A DNA stretch of 64,000 nt from Symsagittifera roscoffensis (GCF_963678635.1 NC_087062.1:87645845-87709844); one strand, 5' to 3'. Positions 21,076 through 34,110 are shown, counted from the first letter of the stretch. Numbers and translations: made by a program. The notes: generated from the letters alone by a model not told the origin.

Positions 21076-22985
21076 TCACTTATTCGACCTCTTTGTCTCC
21101 ATCCAACCCTTCCAACTCTTGCCTCCCTCTGCTCGAGCCTTAAGGATCTTAGTACTTTTAATTATATTACTAGTCTCAACCTTATCCTCCCTTACATCTT
21201 CAACTATTTTATTGACAGTTTTTTGTTTCAGAGTAGAGCTGTCTTTACATTCGTCTTCTTTGGTCTTCGGTGGCGCCCTTCTCAATTCGACCATCTTGCT
21301 CAGCAGCTCTCCTCTTGCTTTTTCATCCAGACCTGTTGCCATCAGCACAGGTTCCCCGAACTTCATCACCGTGTTCCACAGTTCTTCTTTGAAATTTTCT
21401 AATGTGATCACGCTATTCACCTCTCGGTTAAACTCTCTCAAGAATTCTCGCAAAGCTTTCTTATCTAGAGTCTCTACTAACATAGTCTTGTTTCCCTCGA
21501 ATGTATTGTTCTCGCTTTCCTCCGCACTCAAGAGTATCATTCCCATATTGGAAGTCTCGCTCGTCAGTGGCAACTCTAGATTCTTGCGGGGAGATGAGTT
21601 CAGAGGTGGTGTGGCAGTATCTGCCCAATCGTCTCCACTCAGATCTTTGAGCAGTTCTTGAGTGGTAAAATCCTCCTCTCCTGCCTCACTGAGAGTCTCA
21701 TCCATGCTTTCTTCTCCTGACTCGGCTCTCCTTCTCTCAAGTATCCTCCTGAACCGATCTTCTACGGGGCCGCTTCTTTTGTCTCCAGGGGTGCCCACTG
21801 ACAGGGGTCGTGGTGTCGTTGGATCCGATGTCTTGTATTCCGTCAGAGCCACATACAACGGCCCTGCCGCATCCAGCTCCTCTCCTTCCTGTCTCATCTT
21901 CACCTGTTCTGATCCGTAAGGCGCCCGGTATTTTCTTGTGGCAAACTTCATTTCGTCTTTTAGCGCAATGTGCCCTTCTTGTACAATCATTCTGCCATCG
22001 TCCCACACCGGTAACTTGTTCTCCAAACCCGCCCGATCAAGCGTTTTCAAGATCTCTCGCACCTCGATTTTTGGGGGCATTGAGCCTCTTATTTTGTTCG
22101 CTTGAGTCGTCCATGAGTTTATTTTTATATCACAGGTGTGGAAATAGACCGATGCGGTATAGCCGATGAATAGGGGATCCCAGCCATCGGTGAACTCCCT
22201 TTTCTGCCTCTCCGCCGATGCTCTCGCGAACATGGATGGGACCACGAGGGAACTATTCTTTCCCAGGGTCATTCTCCTGACCGTCGGGAACTCGGGAATG
22301 GTTGCTGGCAAGATTTCCTTCTCTAGTATCGCCTCTAGGTCCCTTTTCACCAACTCGAAGCTTTTCTTCTATGAGGGAATTCTCAAGATCTCTTGTCCAC
22401 TCGCCGTCAGGGGATTCAAGTTCCAGAACTTGGGATAAGTCTCGATGGGGCCTTCACGTTTTCCCCCCATCCTGCACTGCAGTTGCCCCCGGAAGTTGTA
22501 TACCATCAACTCGGGTTCTTTCACTTTTCCAAAGAGTACCGTGTTACTCATTAGCGCTCTCAGCACCTCTTGCTGACACCAGTTGAGTGCCGTCCCATCC
22601 AACACACTTATCAGGCTCAAGTGTGCCACAGAGTTTCGGTAAGCCGTCACTAGAGGATCTGGAAACGCGTATTTTACAGCTGGTCCGTAAATGCAAGTTA
22701 CGACCTCCTCCAGCCCCGGATTATTCCCATTGGGTCTGATCTCATCGCCAGGCACAGGTCTGTCAACAGAGGCATGCCACCATTCACTTGTCTCCATTCA
22801 TCTTTCGTTTTCGGGTTCTTCTCTTCACCAGTCATATGCCGATTCTGCATCAGGAGATATTCCACCAGCAGCGTCTTCAGTCCCGCAGCACATTTATATG
22901 AGTAGGTGTCTATGCTTGAGTGGGTCTTCCCCATCGACAAGGGCTCACCATATTTTGTCAGCCGCCAATGACACCAGCTCACCAT
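21076..22985 (-). pseudogene. Copy B second polyprotein: middle and charged regions
   Basis: Contains an uninterrupted 425-codon stretch (21076-22353) plus two upstream pieces (22369-22797 and 22698-22985). It covers MPLLTDLCLAMRSDPMGI, ALNWCQQEVLRALMSNTV, LPVWDDGRMIVQEGHIALK and the charged region. It reads straight through two places where copy A has stops (A 10357 and 10681), showing this is one long protein. Breaks in B are small indels near 22715 and 22965 and a stop near 22368. Function unknown. Confidence 0.78.
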
Positions 22986-24763
22986 GAGTCAGGAGCACCA
23001 GTGCCAGATATCCATCAATCCGTAGTGTTTCCTCACCCCGACTAAACATATACGCTGGATCCATGTTGAATAGGTACCTCGGGTAAAATAGGTACAGGGC
23101 CAACAAAAGGCTTATGGGCATGCTCAGTATTTCTTGTACAAAGGCCTCGAAAATGGCCTCCTTCGCACTAAACACACCAGCCATGAATTCCTTCTCCCAA
23201 CAAGGACTCAAGAACTTGAGAATCTTGTGATCTTTTCTTTTCCTCAGCTCGCCCTTCGCGTGCTCATTCCAGAATCCCCCGATGGTGACCTCGTTTGCAG
23301 CCGTGACGAACCTGGTCACCGTCATCTCTCTGCTCTCGGCCACTTCCAACTGCTCCTCAAGAAATCTCCAGATCTGCTTCACAAGAGGTGGGGCGTTCTC
23401 CTTTGTCTTCTCTGTGGCGTTTTCTAGCCTTGGTGTTAGGAACGGCCACCTGCCTCTTTCTTGCATTAGTCGGTACACCATCGACGCCAGTTGCTTCTCA
23501 GTCGCAGTCACATTTTTTCTCTCATTACTTGGTCCCCTTGACTTGCTGGTGGAGCTCGTGATGGTCAAATCCATACTTCGTAACCACAAGTTGGCTGTCA
23601 AGTGACCTATTATTGGGTGGTCATCCCCTATAGCCGGACTGAATTTGAGTTGTCTGGCGAAATTCGATGTCTCTAGCAAGAGGTCTTCATCCAATACAAT
23701 GAGGATATCTGCTAACTCATAGAAGCCCCTCAATGCGTGGGACACATCCGCCCACGCCGCCTGTTCTGACTTGCGAAACCTCAAGTTCGTCGGTTCCAAC
23801 TCTCGATTGGGAGCTGCCATCAGGATCCGCCATGCATTTCCCTCGGCTATTAAGATCAAAACCGCATATACAAACTGCAGAGCGGGAGGCATGCTCGCGT
23901 ATCCGGGATACGTCGTGAATACCACTCTTGTCTTAGATCGAAATCGTGAAGTGACGTTTTTCTGCACCTCATTCATCGCCGCAAACAACGTCTGGATAGC
24001 TTCCCATATTTTCTTTGGCGCAGGCTCATCGCCCTTGAGTTGCTCAAGAAACCCAGTCGCATGCAGGTGGTCATTCATTCCTGCAAACAGTAGTAGCTCT
24101 GGCTCGCAAGGCATCTCCGACTTTATCGCGACCACCAGGGTTAACATCTGGTTCAACTCAGCCCCTGGCAGCGAGTATATCAATTTCTCCGGCCAGAACA
24201 ACTTGGGAGACGCTCGCTCGAAGTCCGATCCCGCCACGATGATCACCCTTGCGGCAGCTGGATCTGCTCTGTCATAAACTGCTAAAGTCTTAGCCAATTG
24301 GGCATTTCCACAGGGTTTCCCATATCTCGGGTCGTCCGCCAATCTCGTACCCTCATAAGTGGCATCTGGCAGTTCCATTTCTCTTGGATCCAGTAGTTTG
24401 TCCACCCCCTATAGTAGTTCGGTGCTTAGGGGGCTCCACTATGAGTCCCGGACTCCCCAGCAACTTGAGAGGTCTGTAGTTGATCGGTCCCAAGACCGAT
24501 CTTATGGGAATCCCAGTCAGATCAGCCATCTCCATCATTCTTGCCCTCGAGAAATGCGTCTCGTGGGCTTTTAACCAGTCCACGCATTGGTGTTTACTTA
24601 AGTCCCCGTGTGACACGCGCTCGAGGCCCAGAGCTTCCGCCAACTCTTGTCTGCACTCCAGATCCTCCAGGTCCAGCTCCTTTACCTTCTCCAGATATCT
24701 CGACCTGCTTGTCTCCGCCGGTCTTTCCACCCTCTTGCTCTCTACCACTACCACCGAGGACAC
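22945..24763 (-). pseudogene. Copy B second polyprotein: second SGNH-like domain and following region
   Basis: The main piece (22945-24405, 486 codons) carries VIIVAGSDFERASPKLFW and LLLFAGMNDHLHATG, then continues without a stop past the point where copy A ends at 9222, through LSPCWEKEFMAGVFSAKE to DPAYMFSRGEETLRIDGY. The upstream piece (24353-24763) has the helical start SRYLEKVKELDLEDLE. A deletion near 24400 joins the pieces out of frame. The GxND-type motif is kept and the block I motif again reads GSD, so the odd order is shared by both copies and is not a recent mutation. Confidence 0.62.
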
Positions 24764-25640
24764 TACCGAACTCTGGGGTGTTGGTGACGTTGCTTCCTCG
24801 GCCTTATTGGTGCGGAACCCGGTAATCTAGTCCGGCTACTTCTCGAGCTGTCTCTTGAATCGACCCTCGCCCCCAGGCGATTGGATAGGGTTCTTGAGGC
24901 AAGCAAAGGGGGATTTGGAGGTGGTCCGAATGTGAATTGGGCCGTCTGAAGCAAGTCTTCCTCCAATGCACTTATGTGCGTTTGGAAAACGTCGTTCAAA
25001 CATTCCACCCCCTAGGCCTGTCGAAAAGGATTCCATCTGAGGATGCATCGTCGGGGAAGGCGGCTCGCTCCATTTGCTCGGCTACATCCAGCAATCCAAT
25101 GGGAAGGACACTCCTCTGATGTATTTGCCTGACTACTTCGTTCAGGTTCCGTACTTTCGTAATCATCTCCATCGCATGTTGGTCAGCCTTCATATTTTAA
25201 GCGATGGTACAAACTGTGAGTATGGCAGGATCCATTTGAATCCGTAACTCCTCAAGGATACAGCTCATTTTGTCATGTAGCCTCATGACTTTCTTTGACT
25301 CCCCCCTGGACACGTCTTTAGTCCCGATCATTAGAGTTACCGTGTATACTCTAGCCATGCCTAGCATCTCGAGTGATTCTAATATTTGTGGCATTGCAGC
25401 TCTAGCGAAACTCAAGATCCCAGTCTGCCAATGCGACTGAATCCGGGTCAGCGCCCGCAGCAGGCTGTCCCCTATGATTAGGTGGACCGTACCCTCCGGC
25501 ACACGTGGTTGCGTATAGTATTCCACCCAAGCCGCGTCATGGAAGCAATCCCTCCTGGCTCTTTGTGCTGTGTTCCAATCCATGCGGTTGTGCCTGTGGT
25601 ATCAACCCTCCGTATTCTTCTTGTCACTTGCGATTACCAC
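24764..25640 (-). pseudogene. Copy B second polyprotein: SGNH/GDSL hydrolase domain, His lost
   Basis: Block I HLIIGDSLLR and block III-like TLMIGTKDV are present. Block V reads SSDGILFDRPRG, so the His of the Asp-x-x-His pair is Leu here; copy A has His. Around 25200 a stop breaks the frame. The region between blocks III and V (RNLNEVVRQIHQRSVLPIG) is complete in B and partly deleted in A. Confidence 0.8.
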
Positions 25641-26690
25641 ACTCCTGACCGGTTGCTCCCTCCAAGTCGGGCGTAACTCCACTCTGGCTGGACTCGCACG
25701 ATTTCTCAGCTGTAGTCTCTCATTCAATTCTTTCAGACGCGACGAGCTCCCGCTCACCTGCCTGCCGATCGGGGTTGAACTCGGAGTATACCCAGGCAGT
25801 GCTACGTCCACCAATGGGCGTATCGGTTGTGTCTCTAAACCACGCAGGGAGGACGTTGACTCAGTCGTTATCCATACCTCCAACCCCTCGTTCATGTGCT
25901 CTTGAGCAGCGCGGTCTAGGTTAAACCGTCCCTTCGATCTGGGAGCCTCATCCACTTCCATACTTGACTCTGGCCTCGAACCGGCGGCCGATCGCTCCTT
26001 GGGTCTGGCTCCCTTTTGCATGTCGAGCTCTCGTTGTCGCCGCTGGATTTTATCAAGTTCCGACTTTAGCTGTTCGCAATTCGCCGCATTCTCTCGCACC
26101 CTTTGTTCTTGCTGGTGCTCGGCCTTCAGAATATCGAGAATGATCGCCTGATATCTCTCTAGATTCGCTTGATTCCTCTCGAGCTTCGCCTGATCCCGGT
26201 CAAGATTTGCTTTGTTCCTCTCCCTTTGTGTCCTCCCAAGTTCTCTTTTCAGACTACTGAGGTCAGGATACGCCTCTTAGGTTCGCTGCGCTCGCGTCAT
26301 AGAGGGTGGCTTACTCGTGTGTTGGCCCGCTGACCTTGCCGATGGTCTGGTTGGTAGTGGGAACTCCCCTGCGCCATACTCGGTGTCATTGCTCAAGCCA
26401 GGATTCCTTGCCAAGTCGAATCCTCTCACCACTCCATCCACATTCCAGGACAGCCATCTGGTCTGCTCTTAGTTGCATATGCCATCAGTGTTGTAGCCGA
26501 CCATTAAAACCGCTTCTGTTGCAGACTCCCTGCATTCACCCTGCTCTTCCAATTGAAGGATGGCGTTCCGCATCACTGCCATTCTCTCATCCACTTGGGT
26601 ATAATCCAGGTCCCTCAAGCGTCAGTATAATTCATCACGAGTGGGCCTCTTCAGAGCCGCGGGCATGGACTTCCAAAATCGATCTGCCAT
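25602..26690 (-). pseudogene. Copy B second polyprotein: N-terminus and coiled coil
   Basis: The start is the ATG whose first base is 26690; its first 15 residues match copy A. Stops at about 26620 and 26470 interrupt it. The charged heptad stretch (about 26050-26270) and MEVDEAPRSKGRFNL match copy A. No signal peptide or membrane segment is visible. Confidence 0.75.
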
Positions 26691-26715
26691 TTTTAGAATC
26701 TCTAGATGATTTTGC

Positions 26716-26815
26716 GCACGTACCAACTTTAGTATTACCGTACCAACTTGAGTATTACCGTACCAACTTGAGAATTACGGTACCAACTTGAGAATTATCG
26801 TACCAACTTGAGTAC
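26716..26815 (-). repeat. About 20-bp tandem repeats upstream of second reading region (copy B)
   Basis: Four to five copies of GTACCAACTTGAGTATTACC (in + orientation) lie 26 bases upstream of the ATG at 26690. The same array is at 5772-5842 in copy A. Confidence 0.9.
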
Positions 26816-27178
26816 TTGAGAAATAACCTTTGCAAATGTTGCTGACTGTGGGTTTGTTCAAGACCTTCTTTTCTCTTTCAGTTGAACATAGTTGGGTAGT
26901 CAACTTGACTTTACCAAATCAATCTGAAAATAAAACTTCATCTTCAGACTAAGATGCTATGTTCCTAACCTAAGCCCCCCATTATTATAGTTAAACCTTA
27001 TCCTTTCGTTCTACTAAAATAATTCAATTGGAAATTTCCTATGAGCATGCAGATTCATATTATGTTTTAAAAATTGACTGTCATGCCAATCACATTTAAG
27101 ATCCCTTTACCTGTTCCGTGCCCCAATACCTAACTTGAGATCCCTTCATGCCCAACTCGAGACCCCCATGTACCCGAC

Positions 27179-27700
27179 TCAGGCGATACTCAAGTAGTAT
27201 TTCTTGTGCAGATGTACCATTATCTCCGTTTCTGCGAAGACCACGTGTAGGATAGCTTATATTCTGAGACTTCCGTTATTCTTCTTTCGATCATGAAGTC
27301 TCGCATTCTCGTTAGTGCCAACATCGCGTGTTCAGGATCGATCGTGTTCCTCTCACTACCCTCGTCACTAAGAAGCACAGGTATTTGCCTGGGACTTGAG
27401 CTACTGATGGTGGAAGCGCAACCATTCCTCCCAGCCCCGGTCTCTGTCTGAATAGAAACTCCCCGTTCTGGTATTCTCTCTTGAAGTCGGCCTCCAGTCT
27501 TGATTTGAAACTCATATCCGCCGTGATACAGATTGCGCTGGTCATGTCCGATGGAATGAAGTCGCTGTCCGTTATCAGGATGTTCTCCGAGTATTCGTTG
27601 GGTATTTCAAACTTCTTTTTTAAATTCCGTCCTATGGTAGGCTCAGCCTCCTCCCCATCCAGTTCCAGTTCGCTCAGTTCTCTCACTTTCCTGAGTTTCT
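27179..27700 (-). pseudogene. Copy B pol C-terminal macrodomain-like segment
   Basis: Homologue of 4838-5383. It reads in frame from the integrase tail without the TGA found in copy A, showing that the macrodomain-like part belongs to pol. It keeps SAICITADMSFKSRLEADF and GKYLCFLVTRV. A frame break near 27355 follows, and the loop corresponding to SMPVYDPNRGKLSPGN of copy A is deleted near 27270. In macrodomains of this group that loop contacts the ligand. The end is the TGA at 27179-27181. Confidence 0.66.
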
Positions 27701-29757
27701 TTATCATCAAATTTTCGGTGTGGGTAAGTGGAATATCTGGTGGAATCTCGAGCGCCCTGTCTGTTGCTGTCCAGCCGAAGAGGGGATCCTCCGTTTTCAT
27801 GTGCTTTCCCGCTGATACGTCGACTTGTTGGATGCTTTGTCCGTCGCTGCTTCCGTTCTTGACATCGTGCATCCATTCTAATATCCTCAAGTTTGTATTC
27901 TCCCTGCTCTCTATCTCGCACTGTTCCAAAGCAGTCTCTCGTTCTGGTGTCGAGTAGTCTTCCTGCGGGTAGTGTTCATAATCATTGATAATTTGCCATT
28001 CACCGTCGGCTGCTAGTTCGCCCACACTTAGTAGCTCTTCGCTTAGTTCATCGGGCTGTATCTTATCAATCAAGAAATCATCTCCGTACCTGTTGTAACT
28101 CATGCCTGTCCGTTTGCGATTGCCACTCCTAGTCCCCGCTGGTAGTCTGGTTCTGTCCACTTTGGCACCTCTCCCTGCTCCGGATCGTTCCAGTCTTCTT
28201 CCACAAAGGATTCCGCCTCAGAGTCCGCTTCTATTTTTTCATTGTCATCCAAACTCAATTTCTGGTTGCCATCATTTTTCTCTCTGGTGCTTTTTTCGTT
28301 CACTTCACACGTTGGCTCCACCAGTAGGTACTCCAGTCCTTCCATGTCCTGTGGTGTACACCAGTCCTCTGGGGATGGGACGTGAGGCTTCAGATTTTCA
28401 TAATGTGCCGCTCGCCCCGTACTCAAGCGGCAGAACCGTCCTTGTTGGTCTACTTCCGTTATCATGAATAGTCCCCTCCATTTCTTAAGTACTTTTTTTG
28501 TCCCTTTGGGCGGTATTACATTCTGGAAAACCCACATGTACTGGTCCACTTCATATGGCTTCGCCTGTAGTATATTTTCATCATATTTCTTGCGCTGTCT
28601 CTTTTGTGCTTGCGCAGTGTTCCTCCTGCAGAGCTCGTTTAGTTCCTGCTGTCTGTTGATCGCTTCTTTCACGTAAGCTTGAGGCGACTTCCTCTTCCCT
28701 TCGTATTCCGGGTTAAAAATTTGTCAGGGGCATTGCTCTCTCCCTGCCCGTCAACATCATGAAAGGACCTATATCCGTTGTTGAGTGTTGCGTACTGTTG
28801 TACTCCCCTGCGACTTGTGGCAGATATTTATCCCAGTCCGTCATGTATCTTGAGCAGTATACCCTCAGCATGTTCACCAACGTTCTATTCTGTCTCTCTA
28901 CCAGCCCGTTGGTCTGAGGATGGTAGGTTGTCGAGTGTGCTTGAGCAATGTGTGACCTCTTCTTCAGTTCTTTTGTCAAGTCTCCCACAAAGGCTTTGCC
29001 GTTGTCCAACTGAAAAGTCATTGGACGACCATATCGTGATATCCAATGCGTTATCAGGTGGTCACAAGTCTCCTCTGCTGAGGCTGTCTGACACGGGACC
29101 GCTTCTGCCAACTTTGTGAAGTGATCTATTATCCCGACTCTGTCATGCAGATTTTTTGATGGTCTATCTGCACCACCCCGTTAAATTCCGAGCTTTCAAT
29201 GGATTTGAGTGGGAACTTCATTTTCCTTGGGTCTTTTACTTGCAGGCATGCCAGGCATGCATTCACCCATCTCTCGCAAGCTTTCCTTAATCCTGGCCAA
29301 TCAAACCTGTGAAGTATTCTCTGTTGCACTTTGTCTATCCCCTGGTGCCCTATCCGATCGTGCGATCTGAATAACACTTCCGTCTGATACAATTGTGGTA
29401 ATATGATGAGGTTGTGCTTGTGTAATATCTTCTCCTCATCTTTTCTCTTGCACGCTACCACCCCATCAGCTGTGTGATAGAGTAAATCTTTTCTTTTTTG
29501 TAGAACTGGCTCAAGATCTTGTAGCTGTCTTCCTCCAGGTCCCCTTTCTCCTTGGACCCTGTCCTGATCCATTTGGAGAGGTTACTTGTCATCTTGTCAT
29601 TCTTTTGGGCCCTTATCAGGTCCGACAGCCTATATCTCGCTTTGACATGTTCCTTTAGTGCCATGATCTGTCCATTCATTTCCCCAGGGTTGTGGATGTC
29701 ATCCCTCAGCTTTACGCATATTATCCTCTTCAAGATCCTCGTATCATCTTCTGGCAC
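27701..29757 (-). pseudogene. pol: Copy B pol: integrase and acidic tail
   Basis: Zinc-binding His pair in SHDRIGHQG and Cys pair in CLACLQ. The triad is QIDHQ, FQLDNGKAF and GLVERQNRTL. The C-terminal module shows DQYMWVF and KKWRGLFMITEV, with the GPF Pro replaced by Leu. The piece at about 29120 lacks a few residues around the strand after the first Asp that copy A keeps. There are frame breaks near 29480, 29130, 28700 and 28110. The tail has NRYGDDFLIDKI and runs into the macrodomain-like segment. Confidence 0.92.
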
Positions 29758-30339
29758 CAGATTTGTTCTGACATTTTAGTTGCACGATAGTTCCCTGAAT
29801 GGTTTCCTCGATACCGCAATTTTCTCAATTTCTTCACCTCCTTGTACTTCTTGTTCATCCGAGTTGTACGTTCCTGAGGAGGGATCTGTTTGTAGCTCCT
29901 TGTCGCGGTGTCTCATCTTCTCCTCTGCCAGTATCATGCATAGACTATCCTGATCATCGCTACTCTTTTCCGAATCTTCAACCTATACTTCACACTCCCC
30001 GGACAATTTCTCTTCTCCGGTTTCTTCTTCCTCCGTGGACGTGGACCACTCCCCGGACTCTTGACCTAGTCCCAGGTGTTCAGCTTCTTCCTTAAACGCC
30101 ACTTTCTTTTTCCTAACCTGAGTCCGTTGAAGTATGTTTTCGGGGATTTTGTCAACCAGTGACCGCACGACTTCTTTTCCATCAGTATTGCTTCCTCTTA
30201 AAGAGTCTGCGTTGCCAACTGCTCCATTACTTCGCAGTATCGTGACTTCCGGTTTCTCAAGTAATCTCCACAAGTCTTCATCTATCTGAGTATATCCCGT
30301 TTCCACTTGGTTGAGATCATAGCGTCTCTCTCGGGTCGC
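29758..30339 (-). pseudogene. Copy B pol: acidic linker between RNase H and integrase
   Basis: Charged linker homologous to copy A 2090-2600, with KKKVAFKEEAEHLG and acidic runs. Frames change at both ends. No catalytic motif. Confidence 0.72.
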
Positions 30340-31990
30340 TCATTTTGCCTTGAGCGTCTCTCTCACGATTTTTGACTTGAACATAATCTCTATCGGCATT
30401 CCTCGGGTCTTCTTCAAGATTGTTTTCTTTGGAGGCTCTTCTGGTAATTCGGGGTGATCTTCTATTGGTTCGCCTGACTTGTCTAGCCACCTCGAGAGTG
30501 GAAGACTGTCATACGTTTCTTTGTCCATGAAGGAGAAGCCATCTTTGATTTCGGGCCTATCCGCATCCCTCTGTTCCTGTCTTTCGTAGAACTCCGTCTT
30601 CTTACTCAAACTATCGGCATTCTGATATTTGTCCCTTGTTCTATGCTCAATTGTAATGTTGCAACCATCCAGGCGAACTATCTATCTCCCAATGTAGCTC
30701 TGGTCAATCGAGCACGTCTTCAGCCAGCTGAAGGCTCTGTTGTCGACCCGCAGCTTAAATGGCTCACTGCCTAATTATGCTCTGTATTTCTTGACAAAAG
30801 TAACCACCGCGAACATCTCTGCTTTCGGCGCCCCGTACTTCATTTCCGTATCACTCAAGACTTGCTCCCGTATGCTATTGGTCTTAAGACTGTCTTCCCG
30901 TTCCATTCTTGTTCTTGATGGAGATTTCCAGAAATCGCGACTACCGACGCATCCGTATCCACAACGTAAGTCCCTTTTTCCGTTGGCATCCCTAACACCG
31001 TTGCCTCGCACAACTCTTTCTTTATTCCCTGGAATGATTCTTCTGCTGCGTTGTTCCATGTGAACATTTTGCCTTTGTGTCTCATTAATTGTTGCATCGG
31101 GTATACCTTGCCCGCATAGCCCTTGATGAGTTCCCTGTAGTAGTTCGCAAAACCCAGGAAGCTCATCAACTGGTGTTCCGTTTTTGGTGATTTCCAAGTT
31201 AGAACTGCTTCTACTGCATCTGGATCCGGTCTGATGCCGTGCCTGTCCACCATCTTGCCCAAGTATTTTATCGAATCCTTCAGTATCTCGCATTTTGTTG
31301 GCTTACACTTTAGCCCCGACCTCTTCATACATGCAAACACCTCGTCCAGTCGCTCGATGTGGTCTTCTAGTGTGGGCGTCGCTATCACCATGTCATCCAC
31401 ATAGCACATTACCAGATTGCCGTACTTCTTTGTCACACCTATCAGCGCATGTGCCATCAACCGTTGAAATGTAGCCGTGGCATTGCAAAGACCAAACGGC
31501 ATCAGTTTCCATTGAAACAGCCCCAACTCGCAAGCGAACCCTGTTTTGTCCCTGTCTTGCTTCCTCAGCGGGACCTGCCAGAAGGCCGAACCTAAATCAA
31601 GAGTCGTAAAAAATTTTGCGTCACCTAGCTTCGAGAGGCTCTCGCCAATCCTAGGTATGGGGTAGGCATCCTTCACCGTGACGGAGTTCAGATACCGAAA
31701 GTCACAGCAAAACCTCAATTGGTCGCCTTTCTTTTTGGCCATCACTACTCCACACGCCCACGGTGACTTGGATGGCTCTATCATGTCATACTCTAGTAAT
31801 TTTTCTATTTCTTTCCTACATGCCTCTCATTTGTGTGCGGTCATGCGCCTCGCCCCTCCCTGTGTGGTACCGCATTCTCTTCAAGTTCTATTTCATGCTC
31901 AACAAAACTAAAACACCCGAAGTCTGCCTTATGTCTCGAAAAAACTTCCTCGTTCCGCTTCACCATCGCAAATCGGAGCCAGGGTAATGT
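30340..31990 (-). pseudogene. pol: Copy B pol: reverse transcriptase and RNase H
   Basis: The open stretch 30855-31784 (309 codons) begins inside the RT fingers and holds LRFCCDFRYLN, TLDLGSAFWQVPL, MPFGLCNATATFQ and the catalytic CYVDDMVIA, followed by thumb and connection. RNase H has TDASVVAISG, so the Asp replaced in copy A is present here, and YGAPKAEMFAVVTF. Frame breaks are near 30860 and 30775, and a stop lies near 30680. Upstream (to about 31990) the fingers and the EVFSRHKADF motif are readable across stops. Confidence 0.93.
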
Positions 31991-32029
31991 CGATAGTCAC
32001 TGTAGGTGGACATGAAGTGACAAGGAACT

Positions 32030-34110
32030 TCCTGAATTGCCCCTCCTGATTGCAGAAGAAGCATCTTGCACCTATTTTGATGATTAAGCCACTTTAGTAC
32101 TCGTGTTCCTCCATCTGGCTCATATCTTCCTCATCTGGCGCATATCCCAGACTCTTCATGCCCTGCTTGTATGTTGTGCAATCCGCCACGTGATGATCAG
32201 CTGATCCGCAGTTCGCGCATGATCTACGTTTGTCCATGTCATCTCTAGGCTTGTACCATGACGACCTTTGTGGTTGGCTCCCCCCTTGCATGTTCCTGTT
32301 ATCCGAATATGTGTATTTCTTGGGCTTCATTAACATGTACTCTCTTGACTTCTGTCTCATCTCTTCTGGAGTCGGTGCATTGTCTTTCGACAATGTGTAG
32401 TAAGTTGCTAACATTGTTCTCAAGTCATCACTTTTTACCCCATCAACGACCTTGGAGGCGATGCTAAAGTTTCTTCTGTTCGTTGACTCTTCAGGAACAC
32501 TTCTTCGTCTCGAGCTCTCGAGATCATCTAGGAACCGATCAATCGACTCATCGTTCCTTTGCCGTCTCTTTTCAACTCGCACCATCGCAAAATGACCCTT
32601 CATGCCTGACCCGAATCGATTCAACAATATCTCGAAGATTTTATCCGCAGTGTCGCGTTCCTCTTCCTTCTTCGAAACTACGCATTTCAACGCCGTGCCT
32701 TCTAAATTGCTGAGTGTCGCTGTGCATGCTTCTCTCTCATCGTTCAAATTGTCTTGTTCCAAGTGTAATCTCATGACTTCTACCCAAGTATCAATGCATC
32801 TGTCTGAATCATCCTTGATTTCCTTCGGTTTTTTGAAAGTTTTCCTGGATTTGCTACCTCCTCTGTCACTCGAGTCGGTGTTCCTTGTGGCGAAGGCTTC
32901 TAGTGTCCTGTTTATCATTTCCCAGGTGCTTGCCAAAGTCATAGCATCCGGTCCCACGTTATTGTGAGTCGTGGAATCTCCTGGACTACCCGCCGTATTT
33001 GCTCTTCCACTTTTCATAATTGCTTTGCCCCCCCGGTGCTGTGCTCGCCGCATCCCGGAGTAATGGTAACGGTGTTGATTGCCGTTTGTTCCTTTGTGGT
33101 TCCACGAAGTCGACTCTGTTGCCTTGCGTTCGATCCGCCGCCGGCCTGTCCTGTGACGTAGAGTTTCTCAAGATGGCGTCTAGTTTTGCCTGTATTGCAC
33201 ATGAACTCTCAGCCTGGTCCCTACTCATTGTGTCCATTCTCGTTTCCAGACTCTCCAACTGGCTGTTTACTGCGTCATACCGTTGCTTCATCTCTTGCAT
33301 GTCTTTTTTGATGTTCTTGCCTCGCTCTCCATCAGTGGCATCTACTTTGTCTGACATCTGCTGAAGCTTTTCCTCTGTCGCTTTCGCCAGATTGAAATAG
33401 TTGTCCAGGTACTCGTGTTTGTTGTATCCTAATTCTTTCTTTATCACATCTCTATCCTTCTCACTGTGCTTTAGTCTCTTGTCGATCTGATCTAGCTTCG
33501 CCATCAGATCGCCCAGCTCAAGAGAAGTTGTTGTCTCATGGTCAGCTGTTGCCCTGTTGTTGGCTGCTGCTCCCTGTTTAACCTGGTCTTCGTCTTGGTT
33601 GGTCTCTGTCGTTTTCGTGGAAATTGTTCCGAATGTTTTGCCTTTCTCGACTTTCGGTTCCTCCGTCACTATGTCTCTTGATTTCATCCCGACCATCATT
33701 GCCAACCTTTCAGTAAATGACGTTCTTTTTGCTTGAGACTCGTCCTTTACCGTTTCTGGCGTGTTGCCTGTTGTGTCCTCCACAGTGTCTATCGGCGAGA
33801 ACTCCGTCGACTTTTGATTTGGTTCCTCTGTATTCGGCATCGGTGTCGACTCCGTCGTCTTCTTCTTCACCTCATCCACACTCTGGTCTGGTGTTTCTAG
33901 GTCAATCTCGTTGGCGGGTTCCGCTTGTTTCCCTTCCGCGCCCTCTTTTGTCTTGTTCTCTCTAGTACTCCTTGTTTTGACCGTGCTAACTTAAAAATTC
34001 TTTTTTGATATTCTTGGGCCAACCGATGTCATTTTTCGTCGCGACGAGTTATATTTCGTGTTTGATTCTGTAGCTCTTTTTTCAGCAATCGGTACCCTGC
34101 TTCGTCTCAT
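32030..34110 (-). pseudogene. gag: Copy B gag with two zinc knuckles
   Basis: The start chosen is ATG at 34108-34110; the frame has one in-frame TAA at 33991-33993 and then runs 297 codons to a frameshift near 33000, continuing to 32094. The first half is charged and rich in Thr, Glu and Lys with coiled-coil character (LMAKLDQIDKRLKHSEKD). The second half fits a Ty3/Gypsy capsid (IDTWVEVMRLHLE, IFEILLNRFGS, ESIDRFLDDLES). A CCHC knuckle CANCGSADHHVADC is followed by a stop, and a second one begins CFFCNQEGQF near 32060. The sequence then jumps to the pre-RT region, so the protease is deleted. Confidence 0.88.

Noticed and set aside
20718-24830. Many + strand ORFs opposite copy B
   Set aside because: They are shadows of the minus-strand polyprotein; homologous protein similarity between copies exists only in the sense frames.
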